Shown: piece after piece, positions 5,960-14,745 of the stretch
Position numbering within the stretch: the stretch's first letter is position 1
How the letters are laid out: every line of letters starts with the position of its first letter
DNA from: Xanthomonas cassavae CFBP 4642
GTDB lineage: Bacteria; Pseudomonadota; Gammaproteobacteria; Xanthomonadales; Xanthomonadaceae
NCBI RefSeq assembly: GCF_000454545.1
Contig: NZ_CM002139.1
Span: forward strand, 2,422,421-2,441,868
DNA: 19,448 nucleotides
Direction: 5' to 3'
Position numbers and translations under genes: made by a program
The notes under the pieces: generated by a model
Told to the model about the DNA's origin: nothing
The model's input: the letters and a program-made list of their open reading frames with translations, nothing else
Databases searched by the model: none

Positions 5960-7705
5960 TTAGTGTCCGGCCTTGGTTTTCGCCCGATCCACCGCCAGCG
6001 CCTGCACTGCGACAGGGTCCATGATGCGCTTCTTCAGAACCGAGTCCTTGAAGAACCAATTCTTCTCGCAGCGGATCGGCTTGCTCCCTTCGAAGAACAG
6101 CAGTTCGTCATTGCCGGGAAGTTCCTTGATTTCCTGCGGGAGCATCAGCGCGCGGCGTTCTTCGGTGTAGTTGTACGACACGTTGCTTCCGCCGCCCCCC
6201 TTGCTGGTGGAACGATGCCGCTTGCGGATCGTCGTATACCCCAGCATGTCGCTATAGGCATTGGCATCTTCCTGTTCGCGAGGGGTGAACACGATGCTGG
6301 CGGCATGGTTGGTGATGAAGTTCTGCGCATCGTCGGCACCATAGGTGGCACGCAACTGCGACTGGCTCTGGATGATGCACAGATCGCGCACGCCGTAACT
6401 GGCGGAAATGGAGATGCGCTTTGACCACACATCGACCCGACCCATCGCGGTGAATTCGTCCATCAGCATCAGCATCTGATACTTCAGCTTGGGATCCTCG
6501 TTCAGCTGCTTGTCGAGGTTATTACCGATGACCGAGCTGAAAAAGATATTCAGCAGCTTGCTGCTTTCATCCAGCTTCTGGGTGGGGATGATGACGTAGA
6601 CCGTGGTAAGCCGCTTGCGGATGGCGGTGACGTCGATGTCCGTGGCATTGGTGGCGGCCGCCAGGATCGGGCTCAGGAACTGCTGCAACGGGGCCTGCAT
6701 GGTGGCCATGACCGAAGAGAAGGTCTGTTCGGCCAATCCGACCAGCGCACTGAAGGTGGAGCGCGTCTGTGGGCTGACGTAGGTGAAGTTCTTGTGCGTC
6801 AGAATTTTTTTCAGTACGTCGGCAGTGGTTTCACCATCGTGACCACCGGTGGAGAAGCGCAGGATGCGTTCGAAGCTGGGGAACAGCACGCTGGTATTGT
6901 GGTCTTCAACGCCAGGAAAACCGCTGCTTCTCATGTCGTGCCAGTTCTCGAACATATACGAGGCGAATGCGGTGAAAGCCGTACGCGCCTGGGTGACCCA
7001 GAAGCCGTCTTTGCCGGGCTCGTCCGGATACAGGATGGCCGCCATGGTCTGGATGGATGCGATGCGCTCGCGCGGATCCTCCGGGACCAGGGTGAGGGGG
7101 TTGAAGCGGTGGGTCTTTCCATCGGTGGCGTAGGGCGCCCAGACATAGATTTTCTGGCCCTGCGAGGCGCGGTATCCGCTGGTCGCCTTGAACAGCTCCC
7201 CCTTGAGGTCCAGCACCACCATGGATTGCTGGTAGGTCAGCAAGACCGGGATCGCAATGGAGGTGGTCTTGCCGGAGCGCGTTGGTGCAACCACGATCAC
7301 GTGCAGCGCGCCGTTGATGTAGATGTAACGGCCATTGAGTTTGCCGACCAGAATGCTTTCCGGCTTCTTCTCCAGCATGCCGGCTTTCTTGAGGTCGACA
7401 ACGGTGGCAAAGCTCGCCTCGCCGTGCAGGGATTGCTGTCTTTTTCTCAACAGGGGAATCAGCAGCAGCAACCAGACGATCAACGGCAGGCCAAAGCCAA
7501 TAACGCCGCTGATCTTGATGCGCGTGACATACGGTTGGACTTGCGGAAGGTTCAGCGCCTTCCAGTATTCCAGGTAGGTGGTCGCCTTCAATGGCACCTG
7601 CAACTTCAGCAACATCAGCGTCATGTAACCGGCCAGGTACAACCCGGCGACCATTGCAAGGACCAACAGGATCGCTGCAATGCCCACCTTTCCCTTACTA
7701 CTCAT
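5960..7705 (-). CDS. virD4: VirD4-type type IV secretion coupling ATPase
   Basis: A 581-residue VirD4/TraG-family coupling protein, which recruits substrates to a type IV secretion channel at the inner membrane. Two N-terminal membrane segments lie at about 7-33 and 66-86, followed by the family motif HGEASFA (94-100). Walker A is APTRSGKTT at about 140-148 and Walker B is LMLMDEF with Asp/Glu near 416. Conserved RDLCIIQSQSQL and FITNHAASIVF follow. A Gly-rich loop (SKGGGGSN) near 500 is unusual but lies in a variable part. ATG at 7705 has a GGAG-containing site. No virB channel genes are in the window, so it is either an orphan or works with a system encoded elsewhere. In Xanthomonas, VirD4 delivers antibacterial toxins, which makes the nearby zeta-like gene noteworthy, but that link is inference. 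Confidence 0.92.
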   Translation of the reverse strand: MSSKGKVGIAAILLVLAMVAGLYLAGYMTLMLLKLQVPLKATTYLEYWKALNLPQVQPYVTRIKISGVIGFGLPLIVWLLLLIPLLRKRQQSLHGEASFATVVDLKKAGMLEKKPESILVGKLNGRYIYINGALHVIVVAPTRSGKTTSIAIPVLLTYQQSMVVLDLKGELFKATSGYRASQGQKIYVWAPYATDGKTHRFNPLTLVPEDPRERIASIQTMAAILYPDEPGKDGFWVTQARTAFTAFASYMFENWHDMRSSGFPGVEDHNTSVLFPSFERILRFSTGGHDGETTADVLKKILTHKNFTYVSPQTRSTFSALVGLAEQTFSSVMATMQAPLQQFLSPILAAATNATDIDVTAIRKRLTTVYVIIPTQKLDESSKLLNIFFSSVIGNNLDKQLNEDPKLKYQMLMLMDEFTAMGRVDVWSKRISISASYGVRDLCIIQSQSQLRATYGADDAQNFITNHAASIVFTPREQEDANAYSDMLGYTTIRKRHRSTSKGGGGSNVSYNYTEERRALMLPQEIKELPGNDELLFFEGSKPIRCEKNWFFKDSVLKKRIMDPVAVQALAVDRAKTKAGH

Positions 7706-7830
7706 GCTTCCATCTCCGTGTGTGATTTGCCCCCGCGCCCGCGTACGGGCAGCGATGGGGAGGCGGTCTTTTCCAGGCCCCGCTCATCATAGATGAGAGC
7801 GGCGCGAACTGGCGTCGCCACGGCGTCAAC

Positions 7831-7857
7831 CTGTCGCCCCATGAAAGCGGGCGACAG
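7831..7857. other. Stem-loop upstream of virD4
   Basis: Nine-base perfect arms (ctgtcgccc and gggcgacag) around a 9-nt loop, in the leader or promoter region of virD4. It could be an operator-like dyad or an mRNA hairpin; the sequence alone does not decide. Confidence 0.4.
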
Positions 7858-7878
7858 GACGGAGTGTCGAAGTGGTCC

Positions 7879-7901
7879 TGGCCGGTCCCGGGCACCGGCC
7901 A
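7879..7901. other. GC-rich stem-loop downstream of flhA
   Basis: tggccggt and accggcca pair over 8 bp around a 7-nt loop, about 200 nt after the flhA stop. It lacks a T-run and could mark the 3' boundary of the flagellar transcript, but this is weak. Confidence 0.3.
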
Positions 7902-8098
7902 TGCGTGCTCCTGGCTGCACAGCAGTCTTGTTAGCCGCTCCGGTTCCCATGTCCAGCCGGCATGGAAACCAATCGGGGCCACAGTGCCGTCAGTTCATGC
8001 AGGCAGACGCCAGGATGCTCCCGGGCCCTGGTGCGCGCTCGTCGCCGATGCCGGGGATCGCGTGCAACGGAGGGACGGCCGATGCCGGTCCTGCGCCC

Positions 8099-10192
8099 CT
8101 AGCTGATGGTGCCGACCAGCTTCAGGCGCTTGTCTTCCGGCACTTCGCTGTAGGCCAGCACCGACAGGCTGGGCACGCTGTGGCGGACCAGGCGAGCCAA
8201 CGCGGCGCGCACCTGGCCGGGCACCAGCACCACGGCCGGCTCGTTGCGGGCTTCCTGCTTGCCGACGCAATCGGCCAGGCTCTGGTGCAGGCGTTCGGCC
8301 AGGCCGGGTTCCAGCGCCACGCCGTTGCCGTGGGTGGATTCCTGCAGCACGCGCTCCAGCTGCGGGGCCAGGGTGAACACCGGCAGCTCGGCCGACATGC
8401 CGGCGATCTCCTGCACGATGAAGCGGCCCAGCGAGGTGCGCACCGCGGCAGTGAGGGCGGCCGGGTCCTGGCTGTGCGGGGCATGCTCGACCAGGGCTTC
8501 GACGATCTTGCGCAGCTGGCGCACCGGAATGCGCTCGATCAGCAGGTTCTGCAGGACCCGCACCACCACCGACAGCGGCAATGCCTTGGGGGTGAGGTCT
8601 TCGACCATCTTCGGCGCGGTCTTGCCCAGCGTGGCCAGCAGCTGCTGCACTTCCTCGTGGCCGAGCAGTTCGGGGGCGTGTTCGCGGATCAGGTGCGACA
8701 GGTGGGTGGCGACCACGGTGGCCGGGTCGACCACGGTGTAGCCCATCGATTCGGCATAGGCGCGCTGATGCGGCTGGATCCAGGTGGCGTCCAGGCCGAA
8801 CGCCGGGTCCTTGCCGGGAATGCCGTCCAGCTGGCCGAGCGCACCGCCCGGGTCCAGCGCCAGCTCGCGGTCGGGATGGATCTCGGCGGTGGCGACCGGC
8901 ACGCCGTGCACCAGCAGGCGGTAGGCATTGGCCGACAGCTCCAGGTTGTCGCGAATATGCACCGGTGGCACCAGGAAGCCGATGTCCTGGGTGAGCTTGC
9001 GGCGCACGCCCTTGATGCGCGCCATCAGTTCGCCGCCCTGGTGCTTGTCCACCAGCGGGATCAGTCGATAGCCCACTTCCAGGCCCAGCGGGTCGATCGG
9101 GCGCAGTTCGTCCCAGCTCAATTCGGCGCTGGCCTGGGCGGTGGCGGCGGTGGCAGCGGCCTGCGGATCGGCAGCGGCATCGCCGGCGGCCGGCGCGGCC
9201 AGGCTGCGCTTGTACATTTTCCAGGCGATCACGCCCAGGATCAGGCCCAGCGTCAAAAACGCGACGTTGGGCATGCCCGGCACCAGGCCGACCAGGCCCA
9301 GGATGGAGGCGGCCACGGCCAGGGCGCGATGCTGGCCGAACACCTGGCCGATCATCGCCCCGCGCATGTCCTGCGCACGCGAGGCGCGGGTCACCAGCAG
9401 CGCGACCGAGGACGACACCAGCAAGGCCGGCAGCTGCGCCACCAGGCCGTCGCCGATCGACAGCAAGGTGTAGGTGGATGCGGCATCCACGAACGACATG
9501 CCGTGCTGGAGCATGCCCACCGCCATGCCGCCGATGAGGTTGATGAACAGGATCAGGATGGCGGCGATGGCGTCGCCGCGGATGAACTTGTTGGCACCGT
9601 CCATTGCACCGTAGAAGTCGGCTTCCTCGCGCACTTCCTCGCGGCGGGCCTTGGCCTCCTCGCGCGTCAGCAAACCGGCGTTGAGGTCGGCGTCGATGGC
9701 CATCTGCTTGCCGGGCATGGCGTCCAGGATGAAGCGCGCGGTCACTTCCGACACGCGCCCGGCCCCCTTGGTGATGACCACGAAGTTGATGATGGTCAGG
9801 ATCGCGAACACCACGATGCCCACGGCGTAGTTGCCGCCGATCACGAACTGGCCGAAGGCCTCGATCACCTTGCCGGCCGCGGCGTGGCCATCCTGGCCGT
9901 TGATCAGGATCACGCGGCTGGAGGCGACGTTCAGCGCCAGCCGCAGCATCGTGGTCATCAACAGCACGATCGGGAAGATGGTGAATTCCAGCGGGCGCTG
10001 CACGTACACCACCGCCAGCAGCACCATCAGCGAGATGGCGATGTTGAAGGTGAACAGCGCATCCAGCACCGGCGCGGCCAGCGGGACCATCAGCATGGCC
10101 AGCATGGCCATCAGCGCCAGCGGGGCGCCCAGGCCGTTGCGCAGCAACTCCATCACGCGGCGGGCGTTCATCGGGGCGGGTTGGGCGCTCAT
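8099..10192 (-). CDS. flhA: Flagellar biosynthesis protein FlhA
   Basis: A 697-residue FlhA, the export-gate subunit that forms the nonameric cytoplasmic ring of the flagellar type III apparatus and uses the proton motive force. The N-terminal half has about eight membrane segments (the first at about 20-60). The conserved FHIPEP-family cytoplasmic loop runs about 145-205, with RFILDAMPGKQMAIDADLN and the REEVREEADFYGAMDGA stretch. FLHA_C-type soluble sequence follows from about 350. The length is normal for the family. Its ATG overlaps the flhB stop by 4 bp (ATGA), so the two are translated from one mRNA. The usual next gene, flhF, is missing; the island with virD4 begins about 390 bp further on. 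Confidence 0.97.
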   Translation of the reverse strand: MSAQPAPMNARRVMELLRNGLGAPLALMAMLAMLMVPLAAPVLDALFTFNIAISLMVLLAVVYVQRPLEFTIFPIVLLMTTMLRLALNVASSRVILINGQDGHAAAGKVIEAFGQFVIGGNYAVGIVVFAILTIINFVVITKGAGRVSEVTARFILDAMPGKQMAIDADLNAGLLTREEAKARREEVREEADFYGAMDGANKFIRGDAIAAILILFINLIGGMAVGMLQHGMSFVDAASTYTLLSIGDGLVAQLPALLVSSSVALLVTRASRAQDMRGAMIGQVFGQHRALAVAASILGLVGLVPGMPNVAFLTLGLILGVIAWKMYKRSLAAPAAGDAAADPQAAATAATAQASAELSWDELRPIDPLGLEVGYRLIPLVDKHQGGELMARIKGVRRKLTQDIGFLVPPVHIRDNLELSANAYRLLVHGVPVATAEIHPDRELALDPGGALGQLDGIPGKDPAFGLDATWIQPHQRAYAESMGYTVVDPATVVATHLSHLIREHAPELLGHEEVQQLLATLGKTAPKMVEDLTPKALPLSVVVRVLQNLLIERIPVRQLRKIVEALVEHAPHSQDPAALTAAVRTSLGRFIVQEIAGMSAELPVFTLAPQLERVLQESTHGNGVALEPGLAERLHQSLADCVGKQEARNEPAVVLVPGQVRAALARLVRHSVPSLSVLAYSEVPEDKRLKLVGTIS

Positions 10193-11319
10193 GCGCTGGC
10201 TCCCTTGCCGAACTCATCCACGTCCAGCGACGGCAATTCCGGCATCGGGCCGCCGTTCCACCCGCGCAGCTGGTAGACGTAGGAGAGCACCTGGGCCACG
10301 ACCGAATAGAGTCTCACGGGAATTTCCTTGCCGATTTGCGCTTCCCTATACAAGGCGCGTGCCAAAGGCGGTGCGGTGACGATGGCCACCCGGTGCTGTT
10401 CGCCCGCTTCGCGGATGCGGAAGGCCATTTCGTCCACGCCCTTGGCCACCACGATCGGGGCACGCATCTTGCCGCCTTCGTACTTGAGCGCCACCGCGTA
10501 GTGGGTCGGATTCATCAGCACCACGTCGGCCTTGGGTACCGCTTCCATCATCTGGCGCTGCGACATCTGCATCTGCATCTGGCGGATGCGGCCCTTCACT
10601 TCCGGGCTGCCCTCGCTTTCCTTCATCTCGCGCTTGATCTCTTCGCGCGTCATCTTCAGCTTCCGCATCCAGTTCCACTTCTGGTACGGCGCGTCGATGG
10701 CGGCCAGCAGCACCAGCGCGCCGGCGGTGTAGAACAGCAGGCTCCTGGTGAAGTCCAGGCCGTTGCCGACCGCCTGTTCCAGCGGCTGGTTCACCAACGC
10801 GCGCAGGCCGTGCAGGCCCTTGGAGATGCATAGCCAGGCGGCCAGCCCCACGAACAGCAGGCGTAGCACCGATTTGACCAGCTCGGCCAGACTATTGCTG
10901 CCCCACATGCGCTTGACCCCGTTCATCGGGTTGAGCTTGTTGAGGTCGGGCATCAGCGCCTTGCCGGAGAAATGCATGCCGCTCATCAGCAGTGGCCCGG
11001 CCAGCCCAGCCAGCAGGCAGATGCCGATCAGCGGCACCATCACCCACAGCAGCTGCAGCAACAGGTCGCCGAAATGGCCGAACAGCGCCATCGGGTTCTC
11101 GCGCATCTTCGGGTCCGGGCTGAGCGCGGTCTTCATCCAGACCGCCGCGCCATCGCCAATGCCGCCGGCCAGGGCCATCAGGCCGAACACGCCGGCGCCG
11201 AACACCGCCGCAGTGGACAATTCCCGCGATTGCGGGATGTTGCCCTGCTCGCGGGCTTCGCGCAGGCGTTTTTCGGTGGGAAGCTCTGTACGCTCGCCGC
11301 CGTCTTCGGACTCGGACAT
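10189..11319 (-). CDS. flhB: Flagellar export switch protein FlhB
   Basis: A 376-residue FlhB, the export-gate protein that switches substrate specificity from rod/hook to filament subunits. The N-terminus has the usual charged start (SGGERTE-like: DGGERTELPTEKRLREAREQ), then four membrane segments between about 35 and 210. The soluble domain carries the autocleavage motif NPTH at 270-273, cut between Asn and Pro in this family, followed by YAVALKY. Length is normal. The start ATG at 11319 has no strong ribosome-binding site. A sigma-54-like promoter lies about 33 nt upstream, so flhBA probably starts its own transcript and does not only rely on read-through from the GGDEF gene before it. Confidence 0.97.
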   Translation of the reverse strand: MSESEDGGERTELPTEKRLREAREQGNIPQSRELSTAAVFGAGVFGLMALAGGIGDGAAVWMKTALSPDPKMRENPMALFGHFGDLLLQLLWVMVPLIGICLLAGLAGPLLMSGMHFSGKALMPDLNKLNPMNGVKRMWGSNSLAELVKSVLRLLFVGLAAWLCISKGLHGLRALVNQPLEQAVGNGLDFTRSLLFYTAGALVLLAAIDAPYQKWNWMRKLKMTREEIKREMKESEGSPEVKGRIRQMQMQMSQRQMMEAVPKADVVLMNPTHYAVALKYEGGKMRAPIVVAKGVDEMAFRIREAGEQHRVAIVTAPPLARALYREAQIGKEIPVRLYSVVAQVLSYVYQLRGWNGGPMPELPSLDVDEFGKGASA

Positions 11320-11351
11320 GGAGATGCCGGTAGGGGATCAGCCTGGGCTGA

Positions 11352-11367
11352 TGCAAGTGGCATTCCA
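11352..11367 (-). promoter_or_regulatory. Sigma-54-like promoter of flhB
   Basis: On the minus strand TGGAATGCCACTTGCA matches the -24/-12 consensus TGGCACG-N4-TTGCW at 10 of 12 defined positions, with exact GG-N10-GC spacing. The expected start lies about 22 nt before the flhB ATG. The element shares CCACTTGCATCA with the one in front of fliQ. Sigma-54/FleQ control of early flagellar genes is known in Xanthomonas. Confidence 0.65.
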
Positions 11368-11368
11368 G

Positions 11369-11389
11369 AATTGGGAATTGGGAATTGGG
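11369..11389. repeat. Heptamer tandem repeat (aattggg) x3
   Basis: Three perfect 7-bp units followed by a partial unit (aatc). It adjoins the -24 side of the flhB sigma-54-like element, so copy number could alter the spacing to upstream activator sites. Confidence 0.9.
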
Positions 11390-11574
11390 AATCGTAAGAG
11401 CGGTTGGCTGCGCGCTGGTTGGGCGCGCGGAGTGGATTGCCGCTACTGCGATCTAGCTGGCCAGGCGGCTTGGGCCGTTGCGTTGGGCGAGGGCCAGGGT
11501 GATGAAGTGCTCGGACCCGGCAGCTAGCGACCCGCCGCGCGTGTTCTTGAGGTCGTCTACCGCAACGCCGTGGA

Positions 11575-14496
11575 TCAGGCCACGGAAACTTCAGGTTCTT
11601 CCGGCTCGATGCGGTTGCGGCCGTGGCGCTTGGCCCGGTACAGCGCCTCGTCCGCGCGTGCCAGCAGCGTGGCGGCGGTGTCGCCGACGCGGAACCACGA
11701 CACCCCGATCGAGCAGGTCACCTGCAGCGGACGCGCGGCGCCGACGTCGTAGGGCGGCAGGCTGATCGCTTCGTGGATGGCGCGCAGCCGGTGCTGGCTT
11801 TGCCGGTGCATGCCGGGCAGCAGCAACAGCAGCTCCTCGCCCCCGTAGCGGCCCACCTTGTCCGAGTCGCGCAGGCAGGCGGTGAGCCGTGCGCCGACCT
11901 TGGCCAGCACTGCGTCGCCAACCAGGTGGCCGTGCTCGTCGTTGACCTGCTTGAAGTGGTCCAGGTCGATCAGCACCACCGCCAGCGGATGTTCGGCGTG
12001 CGCGCAGGTCTGCAGTTCCTCGGCCATCGCCTCGAGGACGCCGGAGCGGTTGAGCAGGCCGGTCAGCGCGTCGTGGCTGGCCTTCAGGGCCAGCGCCGCG
12101 CGTGCGCTTTCCAGGTCGCGTTTCTCCCGCTCCAGCTGATAGGTGCGTTCGGCCACCAGCTCGGCCAGCATGCGTTCGCGGGCGACCAGATGGCGGTGGC
12201 GCCAGCTCCACAGCCCGATCAGCAGGCCGCCGCCGATCAGCAGGTACAGCGCAATCGCCGGCGGGCTGCGCCACCACAACGGCGCCACCGCAAACGCCAG
12301 GTCCACCACCGGCGAGGCGGTGCGCCGGTAGCGGTCCAGCACCTGGACCTGCAGGCGGAAGTGTCCGGCCGGCAGCGGCGGCTGGTCGATCGACAGGTCA
12401 TCGCTCTGGATCCATTCGTCGTGCAGGCCGAGCAGGCGATAGCGCACGGTCAGCCTGCTCGGATCGTCGTAGACCTCCATCGTCGCCAGTTCGATATGCA
12501 ATGGCTTGTCGCTCCAGCGCAGCAGTTGCCCGCTGCGGATCGGTTCGCCGCCGCGGCTGACGCTGTCGATCCGCACGCTGGGCTGGCGCTGGTCGAACAG
12601 GCGCGCGGGGTCGTGCAGATGGCTGACCCCGCGCGCGGTGCCGATCCACACCGAGCCGTCCGGGTCTTCGGCAAATGCCGCTTCGGACACGTCGTCCCAG
12701 AGCAGGCCCTGCGACTGCGACAGATGCGCCCAGTGTTCGCCGTTATAGACCTCCACGCCGCGGGCGTGGCCAACCCAGATCCGGCCAACGCTGTCGCCGC
12801 GCAGCAGATACACCCCGACATCGCGCAATGCTTCGTCGCTGATCGCCTGCAGGTCCAGGCCATCGGCAAGCAACATGCCGTGCCACAGGCCGGGCCGATA
12901 GAACGCCAGCCACACTTCGCCGCTGTCGCTGATGTGGAATTTGCCGATCCACGGGTCGGCATCGCCGCCATTGACCTTCACCTGCACCTTGGACCAGCGC
13001 TCGCCCTGCAACCGGAACAGGCCATTGGCACTGGACACCCACAGCGTGCCGTCGGCGGTCTGCTGGATGTCGGTGTAGGCAACGGTGGGCATGTCCGCCA
13101 CCGGCTGCGGCGTGCCGCCTTCAAGCGGCCGCTCGATCACGAACAGGCCGCCAACGGTCAGGATCCAGAGCCGGCCCTGGCGATCGCTGTGCAGGCGCCG
13201 CGCGGTGCGGGGCAGCTTGGCTACTGCGGTGCTGCGGCCGTCAGGCCAGTTGCGGCGCAGGAACCCGGCGGAGTTGATCGCCCACAGGCTGCCATCGGCG
13301 CTGCGCGCCATGCCCACGATCTGGATGCCCGACTCCGGCAGGGCCGGCACGAAGCGTCCGCCGGGGGTGTCCTGGCGCCCGGCACCGTGTTCGTTGCCCA
13401 CCACCAGCGCATCGTGCGCATCGCGTGCGATCGACCAGGTTGGCGCAGCCGGCATGCCTTGCGAGGCGTCCCAGTTCTCGATCCATTCGTAGCCGGCCCA
13501 GCGCACCAGGCCTTCGCCATCCACGGTCATCCAGACATCGCCTTCCCGGTCCACCACGATCGCATCGCTGCTGCCCGGCGGCAGCCCGTTGTCTGCGCCG
13601 AAGCTGCGCCAGTGGCCGTTTTCCCAGCGCGCCAGGCCATCGTTGCGGCGGACCAGGACGCGTCCCTCGCGGTCCATCACCAGCGGTGCCTGTTGCCCGA
13701 CGGTGGTGCCATCGAGCAGTGGCAGCGGTCGCACGCTGAAGTGGCTGGCCCCGGCCGCGCGATAGAGCAGGGTGCCGGCGCCGCGCACCCACAGCGCACC
13801 GTCGTGATCGCGCAGCACGCTATACCAGCGATCCTCGGGAACGCCTTGCTCGGGGCCGTAGACCTGCACCTTGCGTTGCGCATCGATGGCGCACAGCTTG
13901 TGCGCACAGCCTGCCCACAGCGTGTCGCCGTCCACCGACAGGCTGAGCACCTTGGACAACTCCGGCACCTTGACCCGGGTTGCGGTATTCAGCAGCGGCT
14001 CGCTGTGCCAATGGCCGTTGGCGCGTTCGCTCAAGCGTTCCAGGGTGCCGCCGTTGGCCAATACCGTGCCCCAGGACGGGCTGGCCAGCAGCATGCCTTC
14101 CTGCAGGTGCTCGGCTTCATCGCGCGCCAGTTTGCGAAAACCATGCTCGTCGCCCACGAACAACGCCTGGAATCCAGCCACCCACAACCGCCCGTCGGGC
14201 GCTTCGCTCATCGCGGTGATCGGTTCGTTGCGCAGGCCGTCCAGCACCACCTGCTGGAACAGACGCCCGTTATAGCGATACAGCCCGCTTTCGGTGCACA
14301 CCCACAACGAGGTGTTGCGGGTCTGCAGCAGACAGGTGCCGGCCAGACCGAGCAGTCCCTGGTCGTGCGCATAGCGGCGGATGCTGGCGCTTTGCGCGCT
14401 TGCCAGCTCCGACAGCGACAGCAGCGCCACCAGCAGCACCGCAGCAAACGATGCACCCCGGCCCGACGCCCCCCATTGGCGCTGCACAAACCCCAC
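11575..14496 (-). CDS. Beta-propeller sensor diguanylate cyclase (GGDEF), paralogue 1
   Basis: A 973-residue protein predicted to make cyclic di-GMP in response to a periplasmic signal. A signal peptide (residues ~1-34, AVLLVALLSLSELASA) leads into about 650 residues of repeats with WxxxxxGL/LFR signatures (Reg_prop beta-propeller, for example LWVCTESGLYRY). A Y_Y_Y-like beta domain follows at about 650-735, one membrane helix at about 745-762, a coiled coil (RTYQLEREKRDLESARAA) and a GGDEF domain. The active-site loop is GGEEL at 885-889, with the RxxD inhibitory site RDSD at 876-879 correctly placed 5 residues before it. LIDLDHFKQVND is intact. The start is a GTG at 14496, giving a good signal peptide. 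It is a paralogue of the next gene upstream and sits between fliR and flhB. The ligand is unknown. Confidence 0.93.
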   Translation of the reverse strand: MGFVQRQWGASGRGASFAAVLLVALLSLSELASAQSASIRRYAHDQGLLGLAGTCLLQTRNTSLWVCTESGLYRYNGRLFQQVVLDGLRNEPITAMSEAPDGRLWVAGFQALFVGDEHGFRKLARDEAEHLQEGMLLASPSWGTVLANGGTLERLSERANGHWHSEPLLNTATRVKVPELSKVLSLSVDGDTLWAGCAHKLCAIDAQRKVQVYGPEQGVPEDRWYSVLRDHDGALWVRGAGTLLYRAAGASHFSVRPLPLLDGTTVGQQAPLVMDREGRVLVRRNDGLARWENGHWRSFGADNGLPPGSSDAIVVDREGDVWMTVDGEGLVRWAGYEWIENWDASQGMPAAPTWSIARDAHDALVVGNEHGAGRQDTPGGRFVPALPESGIQIVGMARSADGSLWAINSAGFLRRNWPDGRSTAVAKLPRTARRLHSDRQGRLWILTVGGLFVIERPLEGGTPQPVADMPTVAYTDIQQTADGTLWVSSANGLFRLQGERWSKVQVKVNGGDADPWIGKFHISDSGEVWLAFYRPGLWHGMLLADGLDLQAISDEALRDVGVYLLRGDSVGRIWVGHARGVEVYNGEHWAHLSQSQGLLWDDVSEAAFAEDPDGSVWIGTARGVSHLHDPARLFDQRQPSVRIDSVSRGGEPIRSGQLLRWSDKPLHIELATMEVYDDPSRLTVRYRLLGLHDEWIQSDDLSIDQPPLPAGHFRLQVQVLDRYRRTASPVVDLAFAVAPLWWRSPPAIALYLLIGGGLLIGLWSWRHRHLVARERMLAELVAERTYQLEREKRDLESARAALALKASHDALTGLLNRSGVLEAMAEELQTCAHAEHPLAVVLIDLDHFKQVNDEHGHLVGDAVLAKVGARLTACLRDSDKVGRYGGEELLLLLPGMHRQSQHRLRAIHEAISLPPYDVGAARPLQVTCSIGVSWFRVGDTAATLLARADEALYRAKRHGRNRIEPEEPEVSVA

Positions 14497-14598
14497 GAGC
14501 GTTGCTGTCTCCCACGCATCGGTGCGTGTGGTCCGCGCACCTCGCGCGGTGTCTCACGCTTGCCATTGGCGGCTCCATCGTAGGCCGCGCTATAGCGA

Positions 14599-14626
14599 CT
14601 AGCGGCTGTTCTCGCCGTTTACTTTA
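14599..14626 (-). promoter_or_regulatory. Weak sigma-28-like promoter for the GGDEF gene at 11575-14496
   Basis: The minus strand shows TAAAGTAA, a 12-nt spacer and GCCGCTAG, about 100 nt before the start. Each half matches 6 of 8 bases of the FliA consensus (TAAAGTTT-N11-GCCGATAA), but the spacer is one base long. It is weaker than the site in front of the upstream paralogue. Confidence 0.3.
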
Positions 14627-14745
14627 ATTGCATGCGGCAATCGATTGACGCGGTGAATCGGCGAGCGCAACCGCTGCGCGGATCCTGCGTAGACCGGTTG
14701 CGACCGCGATCAAACGACATGATTGATGCCCGTTGCAGCCTGTAC

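Larger units (their letters stand above)
7706..8098. other. Junction between flhA and the accessory island: no gene
   Basis: About 390 bases without a believable gene; the short ORFs here have no start site or protein-like composition. Two inverted repeats stand out: ctgtcgccc/gggcgacag (7831-7857) and an 8-bp arm pair around a cccgggc loop (7879-7901). Neither is followed by a T-run on the minus strand. A TATGAT -10-like hexamer lies on the minus strand near 7790, about 85 nt before the virD4 start, without a good -35. flhF would be expected downstream of flhA but is not here. Confidence 0.5.
11320..11574. other. flhB upstream region
   Basis: About 255 bases with no gene. It holds a sigma-54-like element at 11352-11367 and a period-7 repeat at 11369-11389 directly upstream of it. 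The rest is GC-rich without recognisable features. Confidence 0.6.

Noticed and set aside
7698..7982. 94-residue minus-strand ORF overlapping the virD4 start
   Set aside because: Low-complexity Trp/Pro/Arg composition, no start signal, and it covers two hairpins; probably leader sequence.
7793..10276. 827-residue plus-strand ORF opposite flhA
   Set aside because: Shadow frame of GC-rich flhA, rich in Gly, His, Gln and Arg with no domain; flhA on the other strand is certain.
11623..14583. 986-residue plus-strand ORF opposite the GGDEF gene
   Set aside because: Shadow of codon bias in the minus-strand cyclase gene; composition is Ala, Gln, His and Arg rich with no motif.
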